IMG/VR virus record: IMGVR_UViG_3300045994_000118 | Coordinates: 1-20,612 of that record | DNA: 20,612 nucleotides | Direction: 5' to 3' (one strand) | Source of the DNA: a virus | Shown: positions 6,283 to 15,915 of the stretch, piece after piece | Position numbering within the stretch: position 1 is the stretch's first letter | How the letters are laid out: the number at the start of each line of letters is the position of its first letter | The notes under the pieces: generated by a model | Seen by the model: the letters and a program-made list of their open reading frames with translations, nothing else | What the model was told of the DNA's origin: nothing | Database searches by the model: none | Translations under genes and position numbers: made by a program

Positions 6283-7529
6283 CACGAATAATAGATACAT
6301 ACTTGAAAGAGTTCGTACATGAAACAGAATCTACAACCATCCACCATCGCTGGTGCTTCCTCAGTATCGCTGCCGGACTCCTTGGAAGAAAGATTAAGCT
6401 ACCTTTCGGACACTGGGAAATCTATCCTAATATGTACACCATGCTTATGGGAGAGCCTGCCACCAGAAAGAGTTCTGCGATATCAATTGCTGAAGGAGTC
6501 CTTAGAAAGGTTGGATACGATTCTATTGCTAAGGGAAAGACTAGCCACGAAAAGTTCCTAATGGACTTAGGGCGTCATGAAATGGAAGGGAAGAAAGAGA
6601 ATGGAAAAGCAGAAGATTTCAACGTTGACTTGTGGGCAGAAGAATCAGGAAGTTCCGAAGCGCATGAGTTGTTTGTTGCAGCGGATGAATTCAATAACTT
6701 TATCGGACTTGGAAACTATGGTTTCATTTCTACGCTCGGTGAACTGTGGGATTGTAAGCCAGACCATCCCGTCAGATTTAAGAATTCGACAAGCTTTACT
6801 ATCCATGAACCAGTTGTTAACATACTTGGAGGGAATACCCAAACGGGATTCTGTCTCGCCTTCCCACCGGAAATCATTGGTCAGGGGTTTTTCAGCAGAT
6901 TGCTTCTTATACATGCAGACCCTTCTGGAAGACGAATTACTTTCCCGAAAGACCCAAACAGGGATGTAGAAGCAGTAATAGTTCACAGGTTGCAGCAGAT
7001 GGCAAACCTTGTATCCGGAGATTCCACACTAACTCCTGAGGCTGAAGTTGCTGTGGATTGGATTTACCAAAACCAGAAAGGAATAGAAGATGCACGCTTC
7101 CAGAACTATGCAGGTCGGAGATTAACTCACATGCTAAAACTATGTATGATCTATGCAGCTTTGGAACTGAGGAGTGAGATTCAGGAATCAGATGTAGTCT
7201 TAGCCAATTCCACTTTGTGCTTTGCAGAACAAAGAATGCCAATAGCTCTAGGTGAATACGGGAAAGGAAAGAACGCAGATGTTGCAAGTAAGATTCTGCT
7301 CATGCTGGACCAAGCACACAAGCCACTAACCTGCAAAGATATTTGGTCGATGGGGGGTATCAGTTCAGACTTAAATAAGATTCAGGAACTGGCTGAACTT
7401 ATGATGAATCTAAAGATGGCTGACAAAGTTGTAGAACATGGAGGTGGATTCTTGATTAAGAAGAAGCCTGTAGAAGTTGCCGGTAAGTACTGTGACTTCG
7501 AATTATTAATTGAAAACGATAGGAGATAA
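6279..7529 (+). CDS. DUF3987-type P-loop ATPase (helicase-like replication protein)
   Basis: This encodes 416 residues from the ATG at 6279. Walker A is GEPATRKS at residues 58-65, a form typical of DUF3987 proteins. A Walker B-like VAADEFNNF follows near residue 140, a sensor-like NILGGNTQ near 195, and a GFFSRLLLIHADP segment near 220 whose Arg could act as arginine finger. The C-terminal ~100 residues look like a winged-helix domain. DUF3987 proteins are often the helicase half of primase-helicases and lie beside phage polymerases, as here. No TOPRIM or AEP primase motifs are present, so priming must come from another gene. Start overlap with polA suggests the two proteins are made together. 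Confidence 0.75.
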   Translation: MTRIIDTYLKEFVHETESTTIHHRWCFLSIAAGLLGRKIKLPFGHWEIYPNMYTMLMGEPATRKSSAISIAEGVLRKVGYDSIAKGKTSHEKFLMDLGRHEMEGKKENGKAEDFNVDLWAEESGSSEAHELFVAADEFNNFIGLGNYGFISTLGELWDCKPDHPVRFKNSTSFTIHEPVVNILGGNTQTGFCLAFPPEIIGQGFFSRLLLIHADPSGRRITFPKDPNRDVEAVIVHRLQQMANLVSGDSTLTPEAEVAVDWIYQNQKGIEDARFQNYAGRRLTHMLKLCMIYAALELRSEIQESDVVLANSTLCFAEQRMPIALGEYGKGKNADVASKILLMLDQAHKPLTCKDIWSMGGISSDLNKIQELAELMMNLKMADKVVEHGGGFLIKKKPVEVAGKYCDFELLIENDRR

Positions 7530-7531
7530 TT

Positions 7532-8014
7532 ATGGCAAGAATTAAAATGAAACGCAAGGCACGGGATGCTGAGGGTATTCAATACACCGGAGTTCATGAT
7601 CCAGAATTGGATGCAATGCTTACAAGTGTTGGGTACACCAACATCAACATCCTATCTGGCTGCCTTATGGCAAGAGGTGGAAGTAATAACAAGGAACTCT
7701 TGTGTCTTTACATTGGTGACTGGATGATCCAAGGACAGAACGGAACTATCTGGAGAGAAACTAAAAAGGCTATTGACTCCAAGTATGATATTACTGAAGA
7801 CGAGGAAGAGGTAGTTAATACAACTTTCGATGGAGTTCTTAATTCTGATTGGAGCGAACATCTTCTGAAGGTTGAACGAGGCTTGGCTAATGTGAAGTGG
7901 GAGTTGGCAGAAAGAAAGTTCAAACAGGCATTGTACATTCTATCCAGAACCAGTGCAGAACTCAAGAGAATGCGCAGTGCTATCATCCGATTAGGAAACG
8001 AGGAAAACAAATGA
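7532..8014 (+). CDS. Small two-part phage protein of unknown function
   Basis: This encodes 160 residues, with AGGAGA about 6-7 nt before the ATG and a gap of two bases from the ATPase gene. Residues about 1-85 begin with a basic MARIKMKRKAR and contain G-D-W-M-I-Q-G-Q-N-G followed by a K-x-A-I-D-S-K-Y helix. This resembles a widespread uncharacterised phage domain with a GDWI...G...F...Y pattern. Residues about 86-112 are acidic. Residues about 113-155 form a charged helix, possibly a coiled coil. No enzymatic motif is visible. Its stop overlaps the thyX start (ATGA at 8011-8014). Function is unknown. Confidence 0.65.
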   Translation: MARIKMKRKARDAEGIQYTGVHDPELDAMLTSVGYTNINILSGCLMARGGSNNKELLCLYIGDWMIQGQNGTIWRETKKAIDSKYDITEDEEEVVNTTFDGVLNSDWSEHLLKVERGLANVKWELAERKFKQALYILSRTSAELKRMRSAIIRLGNEENK

Positions 8015-8661
8015 AAATCATTAGAGCAGGATATAAGATTCTAAACTTCACACCAAACTTGGAACAGACAATCGAACAAGCTATCCGCTTCTGCTATAAA
8101 TCGGAGGATCGAATCTGCGAAGGAAGTGCAGAAAAGATAATCAAACAGATGTTGGTATCTCACCATGAATCAACCTTAGAACATGGGTTGATTTCAGTTC
8201 ATATTATCTGTGACCGAGGAATCAGCCATGAGATAGTGCGGCATCGGATAGCCAGCTATTCCCAGGAAAGCACACGATACTGTAACTACTCCAAAGATAA
8301 GTTCGGGAATGAAATCACAGTCGTCAATCCTGAATGGGCATTTCCAGATATGGAACTTGACCAGTTCACCTATTGGAGAAAGGGATGTGAAGAAGCTGAG
8401 AAAGCGTACTTCGATATGTTAGAAGCTGGTGCTCCAGCACAACTAGCCAGAAGTGTGCTTCCAGGCAGTCTTAAGACAGAACTTGCCTGGTCAGCCAATC
8501 CAAGAGAATGGCGAAGTGTATTCAAGCTGAGAACCAGTAATGCAGCGCATCCTCAGATCGTTGAGATTATGAAGCCAATGTTGAAAGAGTTTCAGACTCG
8601 CTGGCCAAGTCTTTTCAGTGATATAACTGCTGGGGAGAAGTGGGAAGGAATGTTCGAATAA
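8011..8661 (+). CDS. thyX: Flavin-dependent thymidylate synthase ThyX
   Basis: The 216-residue protein makes dTMP from dUMP using FAD, NADPH and methylenetetrahydrofolate. The diagnostic ThyX motif RHR-x7-S is intact: R77-H78-R79 and S87, followed by R89-Y90. The N-terminal H51-H52-E-S-T-L-E-H58 helix and the C-terminal N163-P-R-E-W-R ... L-R174 block also match the family. Length is typical. The start at 8011 is chosen over an upstream in-frame ATG at 7897 because it has GAGGA 6 nt upstream, begins at the family's usual N-terminus and forms ATGA with the previous stop. It supplies thymidylate for phage DNA synthesis and ends the plus-strand operon just before the terminator. Confidence 0.96.
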   Translation: MKIIRAGYKILNFTPNLEQTIEQAIRFCYKSEDRICEGSAEKIIKQMLVSHHESTLEHGLISVHIICDRGISHEIVRHRIASYSQESTRYCNYSKDKFGNEITVVNPEWAFPDMELDQFTYWRKGCEEAEKAYFDMLEAGAPAQLARSVLPGSLKTELAWSANPREWRSVFKLRTSNAAHPQIVEIMKPMLKEFQTRWPSLFSDITAGEKWEGMFE

Positions 8662-8664
8662 AAG

Positions 8665-8704
8665 AAAAGCCGCCAAATCCCTAATCAGGACTGGCGGCTT
8701 TTTT
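8665..8704. terminator. Bidirectional rho-independent terminator between convergent operons
   Basis: AAAAGCCGCCA (8665-8675) pairs with TGGCGGCTTTT (8692-8702). Three further pairs, TCC (8678-8680) with GGA (8688-8690), close a short loop. On the plus strand the stem is followed by a run of six T (8699-8704). On the minus strand it is followed by CTTTTCTTTTATT. It lies four bases after the thyX stop, and the stop codon of the last minus-strand gene (8703-8705) overlaps its edge, so it can end both operons. Confidence 0.95.
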
Positions 8705-9485
8705 ATTTACCTTTCTTTTGCACTGTCTTAAACAAACCCATCGACATTAAGTCATTGATATGAGAAGCTACATCCCCCAAACTTCCACCGTGGCTACCAT
8801 ACAGCATAGCACTTGTATGAGGATCGAGACTAGTAACTTTAACCTTGTCTGAATATGGGTTAACAATCCGATGGACCAAGTCAGCAGAGTGTGGTGCATT
8901 AACCCCACCCTGGATAACCTGCTCCATCAAAGGTCTGGCATTTCCCATATCTCCCAGAACTCCAGTACCCTTAGGAACTACAGCAACATTACCAAACTGC
9001 TGTTTATAATTTCCGGCAACCCCGCCAATACTATTCTCCATAGCCTGATAGCCGGACTGCATCTCCTTGGCACCAACATTGTCCATGACTCGCTGGACAA
9101 CTTGCTCCGCCCACTTAACATTACCTACTTCTCGGGCTGCCTGATGTAAACCTTCCACCAGCTTACTAGCTACATGACTACCAGCAGCAGGTAAGATATT
9201 AGCCAAAGTATCCGCAGCTATCTGTTCATTGCCAGAACTCTCACCTCCCATGGTCTTACGGATACCTGAACCAGTACCTATTGGAATCTGTGCAGAACTT
9301 GGAAGCACCGCATTAGCTGCATCCACTGGAGTTCCCATCAAATTACTAAGTACGGACTTCAACACATTTCCCATATCCAAACCCTGCGAAGGGGCTTTAG
9401 TTGCCGCCACCTCCTCAGCAGTTTGGTTAGGATTCACGTTGTTACCCATGAGAGCAGCGAGTGCTTCACCTAATCCATCAGCCAT
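8703..9485 (-). CDS. Cysteine-free late protein, candidate internal virion/ejection protein
   Basis: This encodes 260 residues and is the last gene of the late operon. The sequence is rich in Gly, Ala, Asn and Gln, with short amphipathic stretches and no cysteine. There is no signal peptide and no recognisable enzymatic motif. It has GGAGT about 9 nt before the ATG and starts 5 bases after the stop of the 1590-residue gene. Like its two upstream neighbours it begins Met-Ala-Asp and lacks cysteine, so the three may act together in the particle. P22 and T7 both use a trio of ejected proteins; this analogy is inference from order and composition only. Confidence 0.65.
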   Translation of the reverse strand: MADGLGEALAALMGNNVNPNQTAEEVAATKAPSQGLDMGNVLKSVLSNLMGTPVDAANAVLPSSAQIPIGTGSGIRKTMGGESSGNEQIAADTLANILPAAGSHVASKLVEGLHQAAREVGNVKWAEQVVQRVMDNVGAKEMQSGYQAMENSIGGVAGNYKQQFGNVAVVPKGTGVLGDMGNARPLMEQVIQGGVNAPHSADLVHRIVNPYSDKVKVTSLDPHTSAMLYGSHGGSLGDVASHINDLMSMGLFKTVQKKGK

Positions 9486-9490
9486 AATTC

Positions 9491-12400
9491 TTACTCCTCA
9501 TCTGGTTGTTTCAAAAGACCTGCACCCAATATCTGCTGCATGTTCCTACTAAGTCTGTTTCCTTGCTGCATAGCAAACAGATTAGCCTGAGGAACTGTAG
9601 CAAACTTATACTGCTGAACTGCCCAAGAATTAAAGCCGTCAATCTTACCGCCAGCTTTAGCGTACTTAATCTGGAAGTTAGCCAACTGCTCACCATCAAT
9701 GTTCGCATCACCTGCATTGATTCTAAGCTCCTGACTTATCTCCTTCTTCATATCTGCATCATGTGCCTTGTATGCTGCCATACGAAACAAAGCATCATTA
9801 GCTGAAGCTGAATCAAGTCTCTTACCTCCGGCAAGTTTCACACCAATAGTTAGCAAGTTATTATCAAGACTTGTTAGCAGCTTACCGGAACTGTCTGTCT
9901 CACTTCCTTGAAGCAACTGAGCCAAACCAGCCAGGGGTCTTGATACAGAGTTATGTTCCAACCCATGCAACAGACTTTCTCGAACTCCGGCACCACCTGC
10001 CATATTCTGCACAGTATCGACAAAATCTTTCATCGTCTTAACTGTTGCATTATAAATAGGAAGTTCCGAAATTGAAGTAGGAAGTACAGTCATCTGTCTT
10101 GGATTAATGTCACCGCGAGTGTAAAGATTAATCTTCAAGTCAGGGTGAAACAAACCTAAGGCATTAGAGCCAGCACCATACAACAGCCAGTCACCAACAT
10201 CTGAATCTGGATTGTCTCCCTTAATAGAACTATACAAGTCCTTGTGGTTGATGTTTCCAGCAGCATTCCCAATCAGGTGAGTATTAATTGCATTGAATGC
10301 CGGCAAACCCTGCATACCGTACAACCCTGTTTGAGCAACCATAGCTGTAGCCAATGCACCATGCTGGCCAGTTCCAATGTACCGTGCGAACTGTTGCATC
10401 ATGTTCATTTGATACCCCATGAATAATCCCATAGCTGCACCAATCGGCCCTTGGAAAGCTACAGGTCTTTGACTTGCTATGATACTTCCTTGTGCTCGGT
10501 TAGCTGTAGTCATCCAGTAGGCAGAAGCTTCAGCATTCGAAGAAATCAACCCCTGGAACTGAGCGTGATCTGTAAGTTGTCTTGCAGTATCGGCAGCAAT
10601 GAAACGGGAGAATCTTTCTGCTGCCTGATTCCCTGTCCACTTTCTACCAAACTCAAAACCCTTATCAATGGCAGCGTTCATATCCTGCATGGATTTAGAA
10701 AGGCCAGAACCTAACTCTTCCTGAATCATTCGCTGCTGCTGCAGATCATCTGCAACGATCCCATGCATACGATATTCATCAATCAACTCTGGCCCAGTTC
10801 TATGCACCCAAGTCTTACTGACTTCATCGTAGACTTCACCTCCCTTCCAATATCTGGAGATTGAAGAACCGATAAGCTTAGCTGGCGCTATCATCGAGTC
10901 AGTAGTTCCAGGAATCTTAACACCAGCAAGTTTACCAGCAACTTCTGGATTACCTGCTTTCATTCCCTGAATCAACGAGTGAAGTTCTCCTGTAAGAACA
11001 ACAGAACCAATGGCATTGTTCAGAGCATTCAAAGCATCAGTTCCCAGAGTCAGGCCAGAAAGAATTGCCTGTGCCCGCTGAATCATAGAGTACATGATAG
11101 GACGTTGGGCGATCTCTGCATCCATAGCCTTCAGCATAGTCTTAGAATACACTTGACCAATACCAAGCTTCTCCGCAGTTTCATTCATCTGGGCTACTTT
11201 CAAATCCAAATCTTTGCTTCCAGCGTTAGCTACATCCTGAAACATGCTTTGAACTTTACCAAACACAGAACTGCCAGTTCTTTCAACCCATTCATTAGCC
11301 ATGAGCATAGGAGCATAGTTGTCCTTGTTGCTGATATTCATAGCCAGCTTCATAGCATCTGCGAATGGATTGTTCTTCGCACCATACCACCAGTCAGACT
11401 TGCCGGAGAACTTAGAACCAGAAGCTAGTTCATGCTGCGCACCCAAATCAGTAAGCGTCTGGAATGTGTTAGCATATCTAGTCTCAACCATGTCGCGAAC
11501 CAACTTAGCATCCATGCGATTGTTGAAAGCTATGTGGTCGTCAATGAATTCCTGAACTGCCTTCTGCCCTACAGGTAAGTTCTTCTCATCCACTTCCCCC
11601 AGCATACCCTTACGACGCATGGTTGAATCTACTTGGTTCTCATTCATCCCTCTGGAGTAATCATATTCTCCCTTCTGTTTGAAGTAACTAGCTGTCTGTT
11701 CCTTCATGTGGAAGTCGAACTTTCCAGGGTGGTCTTGCTCAACCTGAGCGATTCTAGCCTGAAGCTGTTCAGAAGATTTAGCTGTCAGTACACTCTTATG
11801 GCTTGTCGCTCCCAGACCTTCTTTCTCAGTGACCAGAGCAAAGAATGGATATCTAGTTGTATCTCTTGGTGTGTTATACACAGGAGTAAACAAGTCATGG
11901 GAGAAGGAAGATGCACGATCCTGAATCGACATAGCTGAATTCAAAGCACTGGTACTATTCCTTCGGGCCAATCCAATTGTAGCATTGGTCTGATGGAAAG
12001 CTGCAAGTTCTGGGCTAGTGCTATGCCAATCCTCGCCAGCGATTTCCAAATCTTTCATCTTGAAGTTCGGCAGCTTGTTCTTATCAGCCGCAGTTAACAA
12101 CCACTTAGCAATGTCCTGACGCACCATACCATTCTCAGGCATAGTTCCCTTAGCTACAAACTTATCCCAAGCCTGCCTGATTTCTGGATTAATCATGGCA
12201 TAGTTAGCTTCTGTCAATGCCAGTTTATTTCTAAGCCTGATACCTTCAACTCCAAGTCCTGACCAGTCTTCTAGAATAGAATTCAACAAAGGTCTAAGAG
12301 CCATACCTGATTTATCCTGCATCAGAGTTATGTTCTTATTAGCCCATGCACCAATCTTCTGCAATGCCTGAGTTACCATGCCATTGTCTGCATTGGCATT

Positions 12401-14263
12401 AGTAAGTACACCGGAACCTGGAGTTCCAATAGCCTTCTGAGTGTTCAAATCACTTACGATCTTCTCATCACCCACTGTCAGCTTATCCATATCCTGCATA
12501 CCATGACTCTTGCCCACAATGGAAATAGTATTAGACCGCAAGTTATCCGCTGCTTGAATTTGGGCATCTAAGAACTTCTGGCGTTGGATCAAGTCATTAC
12601 CAACCAGCTGCTTCCGGAACTCATTGGAGTAGGTCATAACAGCATGGCGTGGATTTTCCAGGAACGCTTTCATATCCTGGGACTTAACAGCCAAGTCCCA
12701 ATCCTGAGTCAATCCATCCAGTCCATCGGCTTTAACATTCAAAGCAGCCTGAGCCTTAGGACTGAACTGAGCACTTCTTAAATCCTGCAGCTTGTTTTCT
12801 TGCATCAACATACGAAGTTCTGTAGGGCTGGTAATTTCTACCCCATCAACTTCAATGGCCATATCACCCTTCCAGTTCTGTACCCAATGTTCCATATCTG
12901 GGTAGTCCTGGCCATCCAGCATTCGATTAGGTTCAACCTTCTTAGTAGCTAAAAGGTAGCGCTTAGCCTGCAAACCCAGTACATCTTCAGGGCTGGAATA
13001 AGAAGCTATTGCTTGAAGCTTGGTCTTACCACCATCCACAGAAACTTCCTTACCTCCCCAACCTGTTTCCAGCTTCTGTCCCTTGACGACATTGTCACCC
13101 AGATGAATCCCAACAACTTCTTCAAACTTAGTCACCGCGTTACCTGTCATGGTATCAACGAACATCTTACCTTGTTGAATCATGTTGTTGAGTTTAGTTG
13201 CAGCTCCGCCTTTATTGGGCATAGCCAAACCCATTCTTGTATCTAGCTTAGCCTGAAGTACGGCAAGTCTTGCTGTTTCCTCAGCCACAGTAGTTATTGT
13301 GCTAAGTCCCGGCAATACATTCATGTGATTTGCATCACCCTTCTGAGCAGCTTCGAAGAAGTTATCAGTCAGTTTGTTATTGAAGTACTGATTACCATTG
13401 GTCAATTCATTGAACTGTTCTGGCATCTTCGCTTTGATCGCTAAGTTTCTAGCATTGGTTGCGGAGTTCAATCCATCATCCACCTGATTCAACAGTAATG
13501 CCATCTTAGTACTCGGTCCAACTGTCTCTGCTTGAATTACTTCATCATCAAACTTCATACGTTGAAAGAGTCCTTTAGCTGCCTTGACCTGATAGCCAGT
13601 CTTGAGAGCTGAGAAACTTCCACCAATCGCACCGCCAACCAAGGTATTAGTTAGGATGTTTGAAATTTGATCCCAACCTGTGGCATCCGAATATGCTGGG
13701 GCTTTAAGCTGAGTCAGAGTTGCAGCAGTTTCAAAAGCAAAAGCATCCAAAGCCTGCGCACCATAGCCCTTAGCTACAGCACCAATGAACTGAGAGCCAA
13801 AGTAGCTACCTATGGCGGTTCCTGCTTCATTGGCAGATTTAAGTTCTGCACGTGCTCCCGCCAAACCCTTCTCCAGATTTAGAGTTTCCCAGATAGTTCC
13901 AACTTTAGTACCTGTCTGAGCCAAGCGAAGTGCTTTGATCCCCAGAAGTCCAGGAACTAAGCCACCGGCAACAGTTGCCCAAGCATCAACCGAAGCTGAG
14001 TGCTCTTGGTAGAAACCAGCCGCTTCTACATCTAAAGCTTTAATGGTATCGTGAACATCCAGCTCTTTGATATCGGCACCAAAGATATTCATTGCAGAGA
14101 TACCTGTGTTGATAAGGCCAACCCCTGCATCAGCTACAACTGTTCCAATTGAATCTTTAATTGCAGTTCCCCAATCTCTGCCTGCACCTGTATTAGCTTG
14201 CATATTGTAGAGATTGGCTGAGTCCAAGATTGCCTTGGAGTTATCTACAAATTCATCAGCCAT
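9491..14263 (-). CDS. Very large cysteine-free virion protein, probable DNA-ejection protein
   Basis: The 1590-residue protein is the largest here. It has GGAGA about 7-8 nt before the ATG. Residues about 30-115 and 200-215 include Gly/Ala-rich hydrophobic segments that could insert in membranes. The middle is long, hydrophilic and mostly helical. Near residues 1262-1298 the sequence reads SQRPVAFQGPIGAAMGLF and then MGYQMNMMQQFARYIGTG, an amphipathic segment I recall from other giant podophage internal virion proteins. No cysteine occurs anywhere. I see no lysozyme or SLT catalytic pattern. T7 gp16 is the obvious functional comparison: a giant internal core protein that forms the channel for DNA entry. 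A tape-measure protein is an alternative if the tail is long, but the surrounding gene types favour a podovirus-like particle. Confidence 0.7.
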   Translation of the reverse strand: MADEFVDNSKAILDSANLYNMQANTGAGRDWGTAIKDSIGTVVADAGVGLINTGISAMNIFGADIKELDVHDTIKALDVEAAGFYQEHSASVDAWATVAGGLVPGLLGIKALRLAQTGTKVGTIWETLNLEKGLAGARAELKSANEAGTAIGSYFGSQFIGAVAKGYGAQALDAFAFETAATLTQLKAPAYSDATGWDQISNILTNTLVGGAIGGSFSALKTGYQVKAAKGLFQRMKFDDEVIQAETVGPSTKMALLLNQVDDGLNSATNARNLAIKAKMPEQFNELTNGNQYFNNKLTDNFFEAAQKGDANHMNVLPGLSTITTVAEETARLAVLQAKLDTRMGLAMPNKGGAATKLNNMIQQGKMFVDTMTGNAVTKFEEVVGIHLGDNVVKGQKLETGWGGKEVSVDGGKTKLQAIASYSSPEDVLGLQAKRYLLATKKVEPNRMLDGQDYPDMEHWVQNWKGDMAIEVDGVEITSPTELRMLMQENKLQDLRSAQFSPKAQAALNVKADGLDGLTQDWDLAVKSQDMKAFLENPRHAVMTYSNEFRKQLVGNDLIQRQKFLDAQIQAADNLRSNTISIVGKSHGMQDMDKLTVGDEKIVSDLNTQKAIGTPGSGVLTNANADNGMVTQALQKIGAWANKNITLMQDKSGMALRPLLNSILEDWSGLGVEGIRLRNKLALTEANYAMINPEIRQAWDKFVAKGTMPENGMVRQDIAKWLLTAADKNKLPNFKMKDLEIAGEDWHSTSPELAAFHQTNATIGLARRNSTSALNSAMSIQDRASSFSHDLFTPVYNTPRDTTRYPFFALVTEKEGLGATSHKSVLTAKSSEQLQARIAQVEQDHPGKFDFHMKEQTASYFKQKGEYDYSRGMNENQVDSTMRRKGMLGEVDEKNLPVGQKAVQEFIDDHIAFNNRMDAKLVRDMVETRYANTFQTLTDLGAQHELASGSKFSGKSDWWYGAKNNPFADAMKLAMNISNKDNYAPMLMANEWVERTGSSVFGKVQSMFQDVANAGSKDLDLKVAQMNETAEKLGIGQVYSKTMLKAMDAEIAQRPIMYSMIQRAQAILSGLTLGTDALNALNNAIGSVVLTGELHSLIQGMKAGNPEVAGKLAGVKIPGTTDSMIAPAKLIGSSISRYWKGGEVYDEVSKTWVHRTGPELIDEYRMHGIVADDLQQQRMIQEELGSGLSKSMQDMNAAIDKGFEFGRKWTGNQAAERFSRFIAADTARQLTDHAQFQGLISSNAEASAYWMTTANRAQGSIIASQRPVAFQGPIGAAMGLFMGYQMNMMQQFARYIGTGQHGALATAMVAQTGLYGMQGLPAFNAINTHLIGNAAGNINHKDLYSSIKGDNPDSDVGDWLLYGAGSNALGLFHPDLKINLYTRGDINPRQMTVLPTSISELPIYNATVKTMKDFVDTVQNMAGGAGVRESLLHGLEHNSVSRPLAGLAQLLQGSETDSSGKLLTSLDNNLLTIGVKLAGGKRLDSASANDALFRMAAYKAHDADMKKEISQELRINAGDANIDGEQLANFQIKYAKAGGKIDGFNSWAVQQYKFATVPQANLFAMQQGNRLSRNMQQILGAGLLKQPDEE

Positions 14264-14274
14264 AATCTATTCTC

Positions 14275-15915
14275 CTATAAACCCATGTTAGAAACAGCAG
14301 CTGCAGTAGTATTCGCAGCTTGTTGGCTTCTTTTTACCTGAAGAACTGCAAGCTTAATGGAATCGAGGTTACCCATATCCACAAGCAAGTCAGAATTACC
14401 TGCAACCCCGCCAAACCATTTACCTGGTACTTTCAAAGTAATAGGCATAGAACTGACAGGTTTTAATCCCATCGAATCTCGATTGGAATTTGCATTCTCC
14501 ACCTTCATACCTTGCTGAATCATACCCTGCAATTGCTGAGGTGTTGCATGTCCAGCTACAACAAGATTGAAAGCAGTCTGCCAATCCAGAGCACCAGATA
14601 ACGCAACAGGTACGTGAGGAGCTAACTGAGGATTTGTGTACATAGCGGCAGGACTGATACCACTAAGCCACTTAGCATCTGTGGAAGTGAGTGTGTTCTG
14701 GATTACAGAAGTGGTAGCAAACTCTTCCCGCAATGCAGCCTTCTTAGCTTCTGGCATCTTCAGGTAATCAGCGAACTTAATACCATACTTACTGAGACCT
14801 GACTGCAACAACTGACTCTTCTCATTGGGTGAACCATCAGCATTAAGCATGTCACTATTAAACTTAGCTCCAGCATCGTGTACATTTCTGGCTATTGCAG
14901 CGTTCACTGGATTGACCAATGTTGGATTAGCCGTTGCACTGGCCGGCACACCGGAATTCATGATACCGTAGATTGGCACCATAACCTCAGGAGTTCTAAC
15001 ACCTGCATGATACAACTGCAAAGCCCGCTTCTGTGCATCACTCAGAGATTGTACTTCTGCATAAGCGTTGGCATCAGTAATTCCTTTAGCATCCTTAACT
15101 GTATCAACCAGCGATTTCCGGTAATTGGAATCATTCAGCACATCAGTCAGCTGAACATCCAACAACTGACCTTGTTTAGTTTTCAATCCAATATCCACTA
15201 CATGACCTTCATGCGCATCCTGCCCTGCACGAACTGCCATGTAAGTACTTAGAATCTGACTCTTAACTTCCAAAGACTTCTGACCGGCAGCGGCAACACT
15301 GGCATCCATCTTATTGGACTGTTCCAGATTCGTCATTGCAACGCTATCTGTCTGTGCCTTCAATGCTGCCTGCGTTACAAGTTTAGCGTCATTAACATAC
15401 TGTGGATCTAGCATGACCTTAGCCTGCTCAGTCTTTATAGCATTGTCCCTTGCAGCAGTCTTAGTCAGTTCACTCTGCGTGATTCGCGCAGCGCTTTGCT
15501 GCAACAAGTTAGACTTCCGCAACAAGTCATCCTCAGTAGTGTTGTTGAACCAGCGGCCAAGCTGATTTGGGATATTAGCTATACCAGTCTCGTCATGTGC
15601 CTTAGCTGCATCCATCAAAGTATTCCGTAGGATTTCATTCATCTGCCCTACAGCTGCATAAGACTTAGTTGCAGAATCCGGAGCTACATCCTGAGACTGC
15701 ACACTTCTGGCAGATTCCACAAGCCTGTCAGTATTACGCTGGTTAGCTTCCCCACCGATGCCCATCTGCACAATCTGATCAGCAGCTAACTTAGCCTGCT
15801 GTTGTGCATTGGCTGTAGCGTTAGTGGCATAAGTACTGGCAGCTAGTTCTGCAGCACTCCCAGCTGATTGAATCCCAGGAAGCTGGGCACTAATAGTACT
15901 TGAATAATCAGCCAT
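14275..15915 (-). CDS. Cysteine-free internal virion/ejection protein candidate
   Basis: This encodes 546 residues, with GGAAGGA about 6 nt before the ATG. The N-terminal ~240 residues are Ala/Gln/Ser-rich and almost entirely helical, suggesting a long coiled-coil or bundle. The middle (about 250-420) is mixed. The end (about 480-546) contains a short beta-rich part followed by an Ala/Thr tail. No cysteine is present and no enzymatic motif is visible. Its start overlaps the upstream CFI-box gene by 8 bases and it is followed 11 bases later by the 1590-residue gene, so all are one transcript. Size and place match the middle member of a T7/P22-type ejection set (compare T7 gp15). The assignment is by analogy. 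Confidence 0.65.
   Translation of the reverse strand: MADYSSTISAQLPGIQSAGSAAELAASTYATNATANAQQQAKLAADQIVQMGIGGEANQRNTDRLVESARSVQSQDVAPDSATKSYAAVGQMNEILRNTLMDAAKAHDETGIANIPNQLGRWFNNTTEDDLLRKSNLLQQSAARITQSELTKTAARDNAIKTEQAKVMLDPQYVNDAKLVTQAALKAQTDSVAMTNLEQSNKMDASVAAAGQKSLEVKSQILSTYMAVRAGQDAHEGHVVDIGLKTKQGQLLDVQLTDVLNDSNYRKSLVDTVKDAKGITDANAYAEVQSLSDAQKRALQLYHAGVRTPEVMVPIYGIMNSGVPASATANPTLVNPVNAAIARNVHDAGAKFNSDMLNADGSPNEKSQLLQSGLSKYGIKFADYLKMPEAKKAALREEFATTSVIQNTLTSTDAKWLSGISPAAMYTNPQLAPHVPVALSGALDWQTAFNLVVAGHATPQQLQGMIQQGMKVENANSNRDSMGLKPVSSMPITLKVPGKWFGGVAGNSDLLVDMGNLDSIKLAVLQVKRSQQAANTTAAAVSNMGL

Noticed and set aside
7897-8010. 38-residue N-terminal extension of ThyX
   Set aside because: It overlaps the preceding gene, is unlike ThyX N-termini, and the ATG at 8011 has a good ribosome binding site and an ATGA junction.
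10979-11428. 149-codon plus-strand frame opposite the 1590-residue gene
   Set aside because: Cys/Ser/His-rich translation typical of an antisense shadow; the opposite gene is continuous and coherent.
9491-14263. Lytic transglycosylase (SLT) domain in the 1590-residue protein, by analogy with T7 gp16
   Set aside because: I could not find the catalytic Glu-Ser and following Gly-Leu-x-Gln pattern; the analogy rests on size, position and hydrophobic segments only.
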